A stretch of 18,828 nucleotides of DNA from an uncultured Alistipes sp. (GCA_949840605.1 CATKXN010000045.1:1-18828); one strand, 5' to 3'; numbered from the stretch's first letter, positions 7,936 to 15,477 are shown. The notes: generated from the letters alone by a model not told the origin. A program made the numbers and translations.

Positions 7936-8802
7936 ATGACACGAATCATCCTATTCCTCCTTTCGACATGCCTCGTCTTCACGGCCGCCGCCGAAACGCC
8001 GTCGGCCCGGGCCGCAGAGATCGCCCCGGCGGTATCCGCCATCTCCGCGTCCGCCGCTGCGCCGGAGAAGCAGCAGCGTTTCCTGCCCACGCGCCGGCGC
8101 ATCGACCGCGAGATCGACAAACTCAAATTCGCCTACAAAGGCGAGGTGATGATGGGACTGACGGCCTCCTACGGCACGCTGTCGAGCGACGACACCGACG
8201 TCATGCTGCTGATCGACGGCATCGACGCCGACGGATCGATCGCCACCGTAAAACCCTTCGTCGGCTACTTCTACCGCGACAACAACTGCCTGGGCGTGCG
8301 CTTCGGCTACCGCCACATGGGCGGCAGCCTCGACAACGCCCGCTACGACCTCGGCGAAAGCAACGACGCCTCGGGACAGATCCCCAGACTCGACATCAAC
8401 AGCGACAACTACTCGTTCGGCATCTTCCACCGGTCCTATGCGGGGCTCGACCCGAAAGGGCGTTTCGGACTGTTCGCCGAGTTCGAACTCTCGCTGGCGA
8501 CCGGCTCTTCGAAATTCTCCTATCAGCCGAACACGTCGAACGACGAGATGAAAACCACGTACAGCGACAATACGCAGCTGAAATTGTCGTTTAATCCTGG
8601 AGCCGCCGTCTATATCTTCCCCAACGTCTGCGCCACGGTGTCGTTCGGGCTGGGCGGCATCCAGTACAATTCCGTCACGCAGAAGGACGAGAACGGCAAA
8701 AAAACCGGTTCGCGCGAGGCTTCGAACATGCGCTTCCGGCTCAACATCGCCGCCATCAACTTCGGCATGACGATACACCTGTGGGACAAGAAAAAGAAGT
8801 AA
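7936..8802 (+). CDS. Outer-membrane beta-barrel protein (second of a tandem pair)
   Basis: This 288-residue protein has a signal peptide (MTRIILFLLSTCLVFTAAA, cleavage near residues 18-19) and then an Ala/Pro-rich spacer to about residue 50. The remainder is a predicted beta-barrel. The block GEVMMGLTASYGTLSSDD, the IDGID segment, then KPFVGYFYRDNNCLGVRFGY align with the matching blocks of the upstream barrel, so the two genes arose by duplication. The C-terminus is MRFRLNIAAINFGMTIHLW plus a lysine-rich tail, somewhat unusual because barrels often end directly on an aromatic residue. The start is 13 bases after the previous stop, and the next gene starts 4 bases after its own stop. The partner or substrate is unknown. 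Being placed between two PCMD lipoproteins suggests co-assembly with them. Confidence 0.75.
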   Translation: MTRIILFLLSTCLVFTAAAETPSARAAEIAPAVSAISASAAAPEKQQRFLPTRRRIDREIDKLKFAYKGEVMMGLTASYGTLSSDDTDVMLLIDGIDADGSIATVKPFVGYFYRDNNCLGVRFGYRHMGGSLDNARYDLGESNDASGQIPRLDINSDNYSFGIFHRSYAGLDPKGRFGLFAEFELSLATGSSKFSYQPNTSNDEMKTTYSDNTQLKLSFNPGAAVYIFPNVCATVSFGLGGIQYNSVTQKDENGKKTGSREASNMRFRLNIAAINFGMTIHLWDKKKK

Positions 8803-8806
8803 AGTT

Positions 8807-10486
8807 ATGACCAGATACCTGAAAACAACATTCGCAGCGGCCGCAGCGCTCCTCGCAGCATCGTGCGTCAGCAACGACATACCCTACCCCGTCGTCGAAC
8901 TGCGCATCGCCGACGTCGAGGGACAGGGATTCTCGGTTTCGGAGAACAACGTCACTTCGCGGGTCGTCACCCTCACGCTCGACGAAGCCACCGACATCCG
9001 CAACGTGAAGATCGATGCCGTGACCTACGACGCCGTCGTGCACAGCATCGAAATGGACAAGGCGGAACTCCTGAATCAGGTGCGCAGTTCGCAGGAGCTG
9101 ACCGGCACGTTCAACCTGCTCTCGCCGGTCTACACCACGCTGTCGCTCTATCAGGACTACGACTGGACGATCCGCGCCGTGCAGACCATCGAACGGCGCT
9201 TCAACGTGACGGGGCAGATTGGCGCTACGGAGATCGACCCCGAAAACCGCATCGCCAGAGTCTGCGTCCCCGACGACACCGACCTGGGACATATCGAGAT
9301 CTCGGAGCTCAAACTCGGCCCCGCCGGCATCACCTCCTACTCGCCCGCGCTCGAAGAGCTTTCGGGCAGCAGTTTCGAAACGGTGCGTTTCGTAGACGTC
9401 ACCTGCCACGGCGTCACCGAGCGGTGGCTGCTTTACGTGGAGACGACCAACGTGAAAGTGGCGCTCCGGGAAGCCGACCTGTGGCAGAATACGGGTACGG
9501 TCACCGCGCTCATCTCCGCCGAAGAATACGCCTCGGGCGCCGCGCTGGAATACCGCATCAAGGGCGACACGGAGTGGCAGCCGATGCAGGAGAAAGGCTA
9601 CGACGCCGGCATCCTGACGGCGACGATCGCCCCCGATTGGAACACCGAAACCAATCCGTACGGCCTGAAAGTTTACAAACTGGCGCCGAAAAAGGGATTG
9701 TTCGCAGGCCACACCTACGAATTCCGGCTGCTGGTCGGCGGCAGCGAGCAGGGCGCTCCGTTGGAGTACACGACTCCCGCGGGCAACACCATTCCCAACG
9801 GCGATATGGAAGACGCTTCGATGAGCTGCTGGACGCAGCACAACAAGACGGCCGAATTCTGGGGCAGCGGCAACAACACCTTCACCAAGGGACTGTGTAC
9901 GCAGGCGGCCTTCGCCGGCGGCACGCGCGCCAAGTTGCAGGCTACCTCCGCCGTGGGGGTCCTCGCCTCGGGCAACCTCTTCTCGGGACTTTTCCAGAAG
10001 GACCTCATCACCCGGGGAGTCGTCTCGTTCGGTCAGTCCTACACCTATAAAGCCCGTCCCAGGGCTCTGAAAGTGCAGTACTTCGCGGAACATATCGGCA
10101 CCGTCGACATCGACAAGAAATTCGGCGCACCGATCGGAATGGGGGACCAGGACCGGGCCCGCATCATGGTCGCCATCGTGGACTGGAACACCCGCCGCGA
10201 AGTCGGATCGGGCACGGAACGTCCCACCGGCACCTGGGACCCGCAGGAAGCCTCTTCGACCGAAGAGGGGAAGGTCATCGCCTACGGATCGCTCTTCATC
10301 GACGAGAGCTCGGCCGGCGACCGGATGATCGACACGGAAATCGAACTCCACTTCTACGACCGGGAAGCCAAACCCTCCGGCCTGTACCAGATCGTGATCT
10401 CCTGCTCGACGAGCGCCTACGGCGACTACATGGCAGGCTGCAAGTCGAACGTCCTCTACGTCGACAATTTCGAGTGGGCTTATTGA
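8807..10486 (+). CDS. PCMD domain-containing surface lipoprotein
   Basis: This 559-residue lipoprotein has lipobox AASC (C20) followed by VSNDIPYPVVEL, an N-terminus I recognise from PCMD-domain proteins of Bacteroidetes. Residues about 25-220 are two small beta-rich modules of unassigned type. Residues 224-328 form an Ig-like domain beginning DLWQNTGTV, and residues 329-559 form the PCMD domain: IPNGDMED, FWGSGNN, ARPRALKVQY, DRARIMVAIVDW, YGDYMAGC and the ending LYVDNFEWAY. Four cysteines (341, 364, 533, 545) align with cysteines of the other PCMD protein in this operon. It lacks the Thr-Arg site seen after the first strand in the other four lipoproteins. Its DNA stays GC-rich to the end, unlike its paralogue. 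A surface ligand- or glycan-binding role is likely, but no substrate can be named. It is the last gene of the operon; a strong terminator follows 24 bases later. Confidence 0.78.
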   Translation: MTRYLKTTFAAAAALLAASCVSNDIPYPVVELRIADVEGQGFSVSENNVTSRVVTLTLDEATDIRNVKIDAVTYDAVVHSIEMDKAELLNQVRSSQELTGTFNLLSPVYTTLSLYQDYDWTIRAVQTIERRFNVTGQIGATEIDPENRIARVCVPDDTDLGHIEISELKLGPAGITSYSPALEELSGSSFETVRFVDVTCHGVTERWLLYVETTNVKVALREADLWQNTGTVTALISAEEYASGAALEYRIKGDTEWQPMQEKGYDAGILTATIAPDWNTETNPYGLKVYKLAPKKGLFAGHTYEFRLLVGGSEQGAPLEYTTPAGNTIPNGDMEDASMSCWTQHNKTAEFWGSGNNTFTKGLCTQAAFAGGTRAKLQATSAVGVLASGNLFSGLFQKDLITRGVVSFGQSYTYKARPRALKVQYFAEHIGTVDIDKKFGAPIGMGDQDRARIMVAIVDWNTRREVGSGTERPTGTWDPQEASSTEEGKVIAYGSLFIDESSAGDRMIDTEIELHFYDREAKPSGLYQIVISCSTSAYGDYMAGCKSNVLYVDNFEWAY

Positions 10487-10510
10487 CGCCGTTCCCGCCG
10501 CCGGCATCAG

Positions 10511-10544
10511 AAAAGGGGCTTCGCCTGATGGCGAAGCCCCTTTT
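10511..10544. terminator. Bidirectional rho-independent terminator between convergent operons
   Basis: A perfect 15-bp stem (10511-10525 with 10530-10544) encloses the 4-base loop TGAT. The arms begin with AAAA and end with TTTT, so both transcripts would end in a U-run. It lies 24 bases after the PCMD gene stop and 35 bases after the transglycosylase stop on the other strand. It should insulate the two convergent operons; the gap 10487-10579 holds nothing else. Confidence 0.93.
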
Positions 10545-10579
10545 CCGGTATCGGCAGGGCACGAAAAAAGCAGGACCCG

Positions 10580-11308
10580 TCACCGGATTCTGCCTTTGCT
10601 ATGCACCCGCCCGCAGTTACTCCCGGCAACGCGGCAGTATCTGTCGTAGCGTCCTATCACGTCGTTCACATAGGCCAGCGTCTGACGGCTGCCGGTGAAA
10701 CGACCGCATTTGACCACTTCGCTCTCGTAATACGCGGGATCGGCCTTCAGGCTGAGGTAACGCGCCACGACCTCCCACGAGTTGGGGTCCTCCCCGTTCA
10801 GCTTCGCCAGACGGCGCGCATCGCTCACATGGCCGATGCCGCCGTTGTACGACGCCAGGATGATGCTCATCCGGTCCTTCTCGGAAACGCCCTCGGGAAG
10901 ACGGAGCGTCGACGCGATCTTCGTCAGCAGCTTGTTCGCCAGCCGGATATTGGTTTCCGGATCGGCGACCTCCGTCACGGGGACGTCGAACTGGCGCGCT
11001 ACGGACGGCATGATCTGCATCAGCCCGCGGGCTCCCCTGCGCGAGGTGATGTCGGGCTTGAAGCGCGATTCGTGGTAGGCGATGGCGCTCATCAGCCGCC
11101 AGTCGTTGCCCTCCTGTTCGCTGATGCAGCGGATCAGGTCGTCGTAGGCCGAGATGACGTAGCTGCCCTCGGGGAGCAGCGAACGGTTCATCGCCTCCAT
11201 TCCGTTCAGTGCGCTGTCCGTCGCGGGGGCGCTGAACCGGGCGTTGAAGCCGTAGAAAGTAGTCAGAATGGTTAAGAACGCAAACGTTAATACGGTCTTT
11301 TTTAACAT
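10580..11308 (-). CDS. Lytic transglycosylase, SLT domain (GH23 family, MltF-like catalytic part)
   Basis: This 242-residue protein cleaves the MurNAc-GlcNAc bond of peptidoglycan, forming 1,6-anhydroMurNAc ends, in the periplasm. An N-terminal hydrophobic stretch (about residues 1-20) is a signal peptide or membrane anchor; no lipobox cysteine is present. The catalytic core is clear: AYHESRF with catalytic Glu E80, the GLMQIMP motif at 95-101, ASYNGG at 152-157 and AYVNDVIGRY at 212-221. It corresponds to the C-terminal domain of MltF-type enzymes and lacks the N-terminal solute-binding-like domain of those proteins, so it is a short form. It is third in a minus-strand group after the porin, 44 bases away, with no clear promoter in the gap, so co-transcription is likely. 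It may remodel the wall for envelope assembly. The family is certain; the physiological role is not. Confidence 0.9.
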   Translation of the reverse strand: MLKKTVLTFAFLTILTTFYGFNARFSAPATDSALNGMEAMNRSLLPEGSYVISAYDDLIRCISEQEGNDWRLMSAIAYHESRFKPDITSRRGARGLMQIMPSVARQFDVPVTEVADPETNIRLANKLLTKIASTLRLPEGVSEKDRMSIILASYNGGIGHVSDARRLAKLNGEDPNSWEVVARYLSLKADPAYYESEVVKCGRFTGSRQTLAYVNDVIGRYDRYCRVAGSNCGRVHSKGRIR

Positions 11309-11352
11309 AAAAGGTTGTTTTGCGGGCAGTTTACACCGCGCAGAACAGCACG

Positions 11353-13491
11353 CTAATCATAGAATCCCCACGAGATACCGATTTTGAACATGCCCGGATT
11401 CAGCGGATAACGAGCCGCCGAGAAATACTCTCCGTTACCGAACAGTCCCTTGTTCACATGCTGATATTTCAGAAATATCCGCATTCTCTTCCACTTGGCC
11501 ATTGCGAAGGCGTCCACGTAGGGATAGTTCCCCACTTCGACCTCGCGCTGGTTGTAATACACCGACAGTGCCGGATTGTAGCTGGGCGCATAATACCGCG
11601 TATTATAGCGTCCGTCCAAACCGATCTGCAGGCGCAGCACATCGCGCACGACCCAGAACTCGTAGTAATACGAGAGGAAGGCGCTCACAAGCGGAACGGG
11701 TACAACATCTTGATCCGTACTCCACTGCAACAATACCCTGTTGTCCAAATGAAGTCCGCCTAAGCGGAAATCTTTGCGAGCATACACACTCGTGAGGCTG
11801 ACGTTTCCGCTGTGCTGGCCGACGTTGCTGTCCGACATGTAGTAGATCTTGTCGGAGACGACTCCCTGCCATGCCCCCGCTTCGAAAGCGAAATCGGGGA
11901 CCGAAAACTTGACCTCGAACCGAGTTTCATTCTCCTTGTTCAAAGGAGTGTTCCATATGTAATGGTTCGAGAATAGATTCTCCTGCCAGTAGTTGGGCGA
12001 ACGGCGGTCCATCGTGAACCGGCCTTCGAGAATCAGGGGGTGTCCGCGGAGGTAGCCTTTCAGCGCGAGGTGCGCGCCGATCGAAAGGTCTCCGCCTCTG
12101 TATCCCGACGGGTAGAATTTGAGATTTCCGTCCCAGTCGACATATTTCTTTATCTTTCCGCTGACCGAGCCGTAAAAGAAGTAACTCGTCTTGTTGACCT
12201 TCGTATACTTGCCCGTCAGATAATCTTTCAGTTCGAACTGCGAGTAGGTGTGCATGTCGATGCCGACGCCGGCGTCGATCGTCCCCACCACTCCGTTGCG
12301 GTCCCAGGGCTGCGCCTGCACGAAGAAACGGTTCGAGACGACCCGTTCGTAGATCGAGTCGCGCGTCTCCACGGGGTTGATGTACCAGTGGTCGTAGTAG
12401 TTGCCCTCGGCCGAAATGTAGTTGCCGTTCTCGTCGCGGTGGTCGCGCTCGTTGGTATAGGGCTCGTTCTTGTCGGTGTAGACCTTGCTCCACGAACTGT
12501 ACTCGAACGAGTGGCCGATGTAGACCGCCGAGAGGTTGGCCATCGAGAAGTCGTGCTCGGTGAGACGCTGCAGCGGAATGCCGTAGGACTGCGTGACGAA
12601 GAAGGCGTTGTTGCGGTAGAGGTTCTTCGCCTCGGCGTCGGCCAGCCGCATCGGCACGCCCGAGGGCATTTCGAAAACGGTGTCCGCAATGGCCCAGTTG
12701 CCGACCACGCCGCCGTTCTCCTGCTGTTCGATGTGGTTGTTGTAGTAACCCGCATGCACCGAATAACGCTTTCCGGTATGGCTTATGGCCACCGAAAGGT
12801 TGTGGTTCTTGGTCCGCGACCAGACGTACTGGCCGCGCGTGCCCCGCGCCTTGTAGTCGACGTTGAATCCCGTCGTCGGCGAAATGTTCTGCGCGTGCAT
12901 GATGTTGAAATTCTCCTCGCGGAAGCGCTTCTGCCCCGACTCGGCGTAACTCATGCGGATGATCGGCTTCTTCGTGTTATAGAAGGGCACGTTCTCCATA
13001 TTGTAGGTGTACGCATAGTAGGGACTCGCAAAACTGAAATCAAAGAACTGAGGCCTCCGGAAGTAGTTCAGCGGCAGCGACGTCTGCCCCAGGGCTCCCT
13101 GGGCGATGTCGCCCACCTCCTCGCGATAGAACGGATAGTCGATCCGGTAATCGGTCAGCGTGGTGTCCAAAGGACCGATCTCGACGCGGTTGAAATCGCG
13201 GCTCACGTGCCATTTGAAATTGTTCAGCGCACGTATCGAATCGTTGAACAGGTAGGACTCCAGCGGCTTGCGGATCTTCCGCTCCTTTTTGGTCGTATCC
13301 TGCTGCTGCTCCCCCTCCTCGCCTTCGGGCTGCTCGTACGGGTTGTTGCCGTAGAGATTTCCCGACTGGCCGTTCTGCCGGGCGCGCATCAGGGTCTTCG
13401 CATCGAAGCCCTGGGAACGCACCGCCTGAGGCACTGCAAAAAGCAGACCGAGCAGAAGCACCAGCAATATGCGATTCGAAAATCCCGACAT
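11353..13491 (-). CDS. Putative porin (Bacteroidetes Porin_10-like outer-membrane protein)
   Basis: This 712-residue protein has a signal peptide (residues 1 to about 27, VLLLGLLFAVPQAVRSQG) with no lipobox. A low-complexity charged segment (residues about 43-76, rich in Glu, Gln and Lys) precedes a conserved block, LESYLFNDSIRALNNF. This leads into FNRVEIGPLDTTLTDYRIDY and QGALGQTSLPLNYFRRP, which match the N-terminus of a large family of Bacteroidetes putative porins. The rest is long alternating strands of a large outer-membrane barrel, for example FYNTKKPIIRMSYAES and INVAISHTG-like strands, ending FKIGISWGFYD. Substrates of this family are not established. The start is 17 bases after the pssA stop, so the two are probably co-transcribed. 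The gene is full length and shows no sign of transfer; its composition matches the neighbouring housekeeping genes. Confidence 0.82.
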   Translation of the reverse strand: MSGFSNRILLVLLLGLLFAVPQAVRSQGFDAKTLMRARQNGQSGNLYGNNPYEQPEGEEGEQQQDTTKKERKIRKPLESYLFNDSIRALNNFKWHVSRDFNRVEIGPLDTTLTDYRIDYPFYREEVGDIAQGALGQTSLPLNYFRRPQFFDFSFASPYYAYTYNMENVPFYNTKKPIIRMSYAESGQKRFREENFNIMHAQNISPTTGFNVDYKARGTRGQYVWSRTKNHNLSVAISHTGKRYSVHAGYYNNHIEQQENGGVVGNWAIADTVFEMPSGVPMRLADAEAKNLYRNNAFFVTQSYGIPLQRLTEHDFSMANLSAVYIGHSFEYSSWSKVYTDKNEPYTNERDHRDENGNYISAEGNYYDHWYINPVETRDSIYERVVSNRFFVQAQPWDRNGVVGTIDAGVGIDMHTYSQFELKDYLTGKYTKVNKTSYFFYGSVSGKIKKYVDWDGNLKFYPSGYRGGDLSIGAHLALKGYLRGHPLILEGRFTMDRRSPNYWQENLFSNHYIWNTPLNKENETRFEVKFSVPDFAFEAGAWQGVVSDKIYYMSDSNVGQHSGNVSLTSVYARKDFRLGGLHLDNRVLLQWSTDQDVVPVPLVSAFLSYYYEFWVVRDVLRLQIGLDGRYNTRYYAPSYNPALSVYYNQREVEVGNYPYVDAFAMAKWKRMRIFLKYQHVNKGLFGNGEYFSAARYPLNPGMFKIGISWGFYD

Positions 13492-13508
13492 ATTCAGCCA
13501 ACAAGCAA

Positions 13509-14228
13509 TTATTCGGCTTTCTCACAGCCGGTTGCCCGGCAGGCGATCCCCCGGACGAGTGAAACCAGAATATAGAGTACGATAATCAGCGGCACGGCGT
13601 ACCCGCGCAAAACAACTGCCATCCCGGCGCTGACGAGCAGGAACGTATAGCGCAGTTCGTTCCCCTTCCAGCCGAAGCCGTGGAACTTGAGGGCGAACAT
13701 CCTCACGTCCGAGATCATCAGCAGCCCCACGACCACGGCCACGGCCAGCGCCGTTTCGCGGAGGAGCGTCAGCCCGTAACATTCGGCCAGCAGTCCGAGC
13801 GAGGCGCAGAGCATCGCGGCGGCCGGCGAGGGCAGCCCGCAGAATTCGCTCCGCTGCGTGTCGTCGATATTGAATTTCGCCAGCCGCAGCGCCGCAAAGG
13901 CCGTAAAGGCGAAGACGATGAGCCCGAGGGCTCCCTCCGGCAGCCAAACGCCCGGCATCCGCTGGTAGAGGACGTACATCACGGCGGCGGGCGCAAACCC
14001 GAAAGTGATGTCGTCGGCCAGCGAATCCAGCTGCAGACCGATGGGCGAACTCTGGTTGAGCAGACGCGCCGTGAACCCGTCGAAAAAGTCGAACACGGCA
14101 GCCAGGACCATCAGCCCGAAAGCCAGCGTCAGGTTGCCCCAGGCCAGCGCCGACACCGCCGCGACCGAACCGCAGAGCAGGTTCGAGAGGGTCAGCAGAT
14201 TGGGTATGGTGAAGAATTTGATTTTCAT
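13509..14228 (-). CDS. pssA: CDP-diacylglycerol--serine O-phosphatidyltransferase
   Basis: This integral membrane enzyme makes phosphatidylserine from CDP-diacylglycerol and serine, the first step towards phosphatidylethanolamine. It has 239 residues from the ATG at 14228. An in-frame ATG 12 codons upstream (14264) is less likely because it would sit at or before the predicted transcription start and adds no conserved sequence, whereas MKIKFFTIPNLLTLSNLLCG is the usual beginning. The CDP-alcohol phosphotransferase signature is complete: D47, D50, G51, A54, R55, G64, D68 and D72. Several hydrophobic membrane segments follow. The preserved SLADDITFGFAPA and the overall pattern fit phosphatidylserine synthase better than phosphatidylglycerophosphate synthase. 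No adjacent psd (decarboxylase) gene is visible; a porin follows instead. It is first in its operon, transcribed divergently from manC. Confidence 0.92.
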   Translation of the reverse strand: MKIKFFTIPNLLTLSNLLCGSVAAVSALAWGNLTLAFGLMVLAAVFDFFDGFTARLLNQSSPIGLQLDSLADDITFGFAPAAVMYVLYQRMPGVWLPEGALGLIVFAFTAFAALRLAKFNIDDTQRSEFCGLPSPAAAMLCASLGLLAECYGLTLLRETALAVAVVVGLLMISDVRMFALKFHGFGWKGNELRYTFLLVSAGMAVVLRGYAVPLIIVLYILVSLVRGIACRATGCEKAE

Positions 14229-14261
14229 TGCCGGGTCGAAAATTAATTTTCCAATAGGCGG

Positions 14262-14269
14262 CAAAGTTA
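14262..14269 (-). promoter_or_regulatory. -7 box of the pssA-porin-transglycosylase promoter
   Basis: On the minus strand, 14269 to 14262 reads TAACTTTG, an exact match to TAnnTTTG. TTCG at 14294-14291 on the same strand is a one-mismatch -33 candidate with a 21-base spacer. Transcription would start near 14255, about 27 bases ahead of the chosen pssA start, which supports that start over the upstream in-frame ATG. Confidence 0.6.
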
Positions 14270-14281
14270 CTAAAATATTTT

Positions 14282-14289
14282 TATCTTTG
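14282..14289 (+). promoter_or_regulatory. -7 box of the manC promoter
   Basis: TATCTTTG at 14282-14289 matches TAnnTTTG exactly and lies 25 bases before the manC ATG. No good -33 TTTG is present at the usual distance; that position is occupied by the -7 box of the opposing pssA promoter. Confidence 0.6.
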
Positions 14290-14314
14290 TCGAACTTAAC
14301 TCCATAATATAACT

Positions 14315-15388
14315 ATGGCAAGCAACAAATATTGCGTCATCATGGCAGGCGGCATCGGGTCGCGCTTCTGGCCCAAAAGCCGGCAGTCGATGCCCAAGCA
14401 GTTTCTCGATATCCTGGGGACCGGAAAATCCTTTATCCGCCACACCTACGAACGCTTTGCAAAAATCGTCCCGCCGGAAAATTTCCTGGTGGTGACCAAC
14501 GACAAATACAAGGGGCTGGTGCTGGAGCATATTCCGGAGATCGGCGAAAAACAGGTGCTCTGCGAGCCCGTGGGCCGCAACACCGCCCCCTGCGTGGCCT
14601 ATGCGGCCTACACGCTGATGAAGCGCAATCCCGATGCCGAAATGATCGTCACCCCGGCGGACCACCTGATCCTCAACGAGGACGACTTCCGGGAGATCAT
14701 CGCCGAATGTCTCGCCTTCGCATCGGAGCACGACGCGCTGATGACCGTGGGCATCAAGCCCACGCGCCCCGACACGGGCTACGGCTACATCCAGGTCTCG
14801 GACAACCGGCCCATCAGCAAGGTCAAGTGCTTCACCGAGAAGCCTGACCTCGAACTGGCGCAGGTGTTCCTGCAGTCGGGCGAGTTCTACTGGAACTCGG
14901 GCATCTTCGTATGGACCGTGCGCGCGATCATCGAGGCGTTCGAAAAATACCTTCCCGAACACCACGCGCTGTTCAGCGGCGTGATGCGCGCCATCGGCAC
15001 CGACGCCGAGCGCAACGTACTGGAGATCGCCTACTCGGAGTGCCGCGCCATTTCGATCGACTACGGCGTCATGGAGAAGGCCGACAACGTCTACGTCCGC
15101 TGCGGGGAGTTCGGCTGGAGCGACGTCGGGACGTGGGGCTCGGTCTACCAGCATTCGCGCAAGGACCGCTACGCCAACGCCATCCCCGAGAAGGGGTGCT
15201 ACCTCTACGACACGCGCTCGTCGATCGTCTCGCTGCCGAAGGAGAAGATCGCCGTCATCAGCGGCCTGAAAGAGTACATCGTCGTCGACACGGACGACGT
15301 GCTGCTGATCTGTCCCCGCGCCGAGGAGCAGAACATCAAGAAATTCATCGACGAAGTGAAATTCAACAACGGCGACAAGCACATCTGA
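14315..15388 (+). CDS. manC: Mannose-1-phosphate guanylyltransferase
   Basis: This 357-residue cytoplasmic enzyme makes GDP-mannose from mannose 1-phosphate and GTP, supplying mannose and fucose for surface glycans and glycoproteins. The nucleotidyltransferase signature AGGIGSRFWPKSR begins at residue 11, followed by PKQF (27-30), EPVGRNTAP (84-92), TPADHLI (113-119), FTEKP (173-177) and WNSGIFVW (193-200). Its length covers the nucleotidyltransferase domain with a short C-terminal extension. The C-terminal phosphomannose isomerase domain of bifunctional enzymes is absent, as is usual in Bacteroidetes. It has its own promoter, divergent from pssA. Its stop codon lies inside a 15-bp hairpin. 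The flanking genes (pssA, murF) are envelope functions but not a mannose pathway cluster. The symbol manC follows common use for this function. Confidence 0.92.
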   Translation: MASNKYCVIMAGGIGSRFWPKSRQSMPKQFLDILGTGKSFIRHTYERFAKIVPPENFLVVTNDKYKGLVLEHIPEIGEKQVLCEPVGRNTAPCVAYAAYTLMKRNPDAEMIVTPADHLILNEDDFREIIAECLAFASEHDALMTVGIKPTRPDTGYGYIQVSDNRPISKVKCFTEKPDLELAQVFLQSGEFYWNSGIFVWTVRAIIEAFEKYLPEHHALFSGVMRAIGTDAERNVLEIAYSECRAISIDYGVMEKADNVYVRCGEFGWSDVGTWGSVYQHSRKDRYANAIPEKGCYLYDTRSSIVSLPKEKIAVISGLKEYIVVDTDDVLLICPRAEEQNIKKFIDEVKFNNGDKHI

Positions 15389-15408
15389 TCCGGGATCAGA
15401 TGTGCTTG
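15376..15408 (+). repeat. Perfect 15-bp inverted repeat spanning the manC stop codon
   Basis: Arms 15376-15390 and 15394-15408 are perfect reverse complements with a 3-base CGG loop. The left arm encodes the last Lys-His-Ile codons and contains the TGA stop at 15386-15388. No T-run follows, so it is not a standard intrinsic terminator. It could stabilise the 3' end, pause RNA polymerase or mark a processing site. Confidence 0.8.
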
Positions 15409-15477
15409 ATGAAATCATCCCATACCCTATGATTTCCATTGCCCGTCACGATGCATTCCAACGTTCGTATTCACGTT

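Noticed and set aside
8756..10507. Long minus-strand open frame (583 codons) opposite the PCMD gene and part of the second barrel
   Set aside because: It mirrors a well-supported lipoprotein gene, has a low-complexity composition rich in Arg, Gly, Val and Asp, no recognisable motif and no promoter. High GC at third positions keeps the opposite strand free of stops.
12040..13575. Plus-strand open frame (511 codons) opposite the porin gene
   Set aside because: Its product is a Val/Arg/His-rich sequence with no domain, and the porin on the other strand has a signal peptide and clear family blocks.
14229..14264. Longer pssA start at 14264
   Set aside because: The extra 12 residues are not conserved in character, the upstream ATG would sit at or before the predicted transcription start, and MKIKFFTIPNLL is the expected N-terminus.
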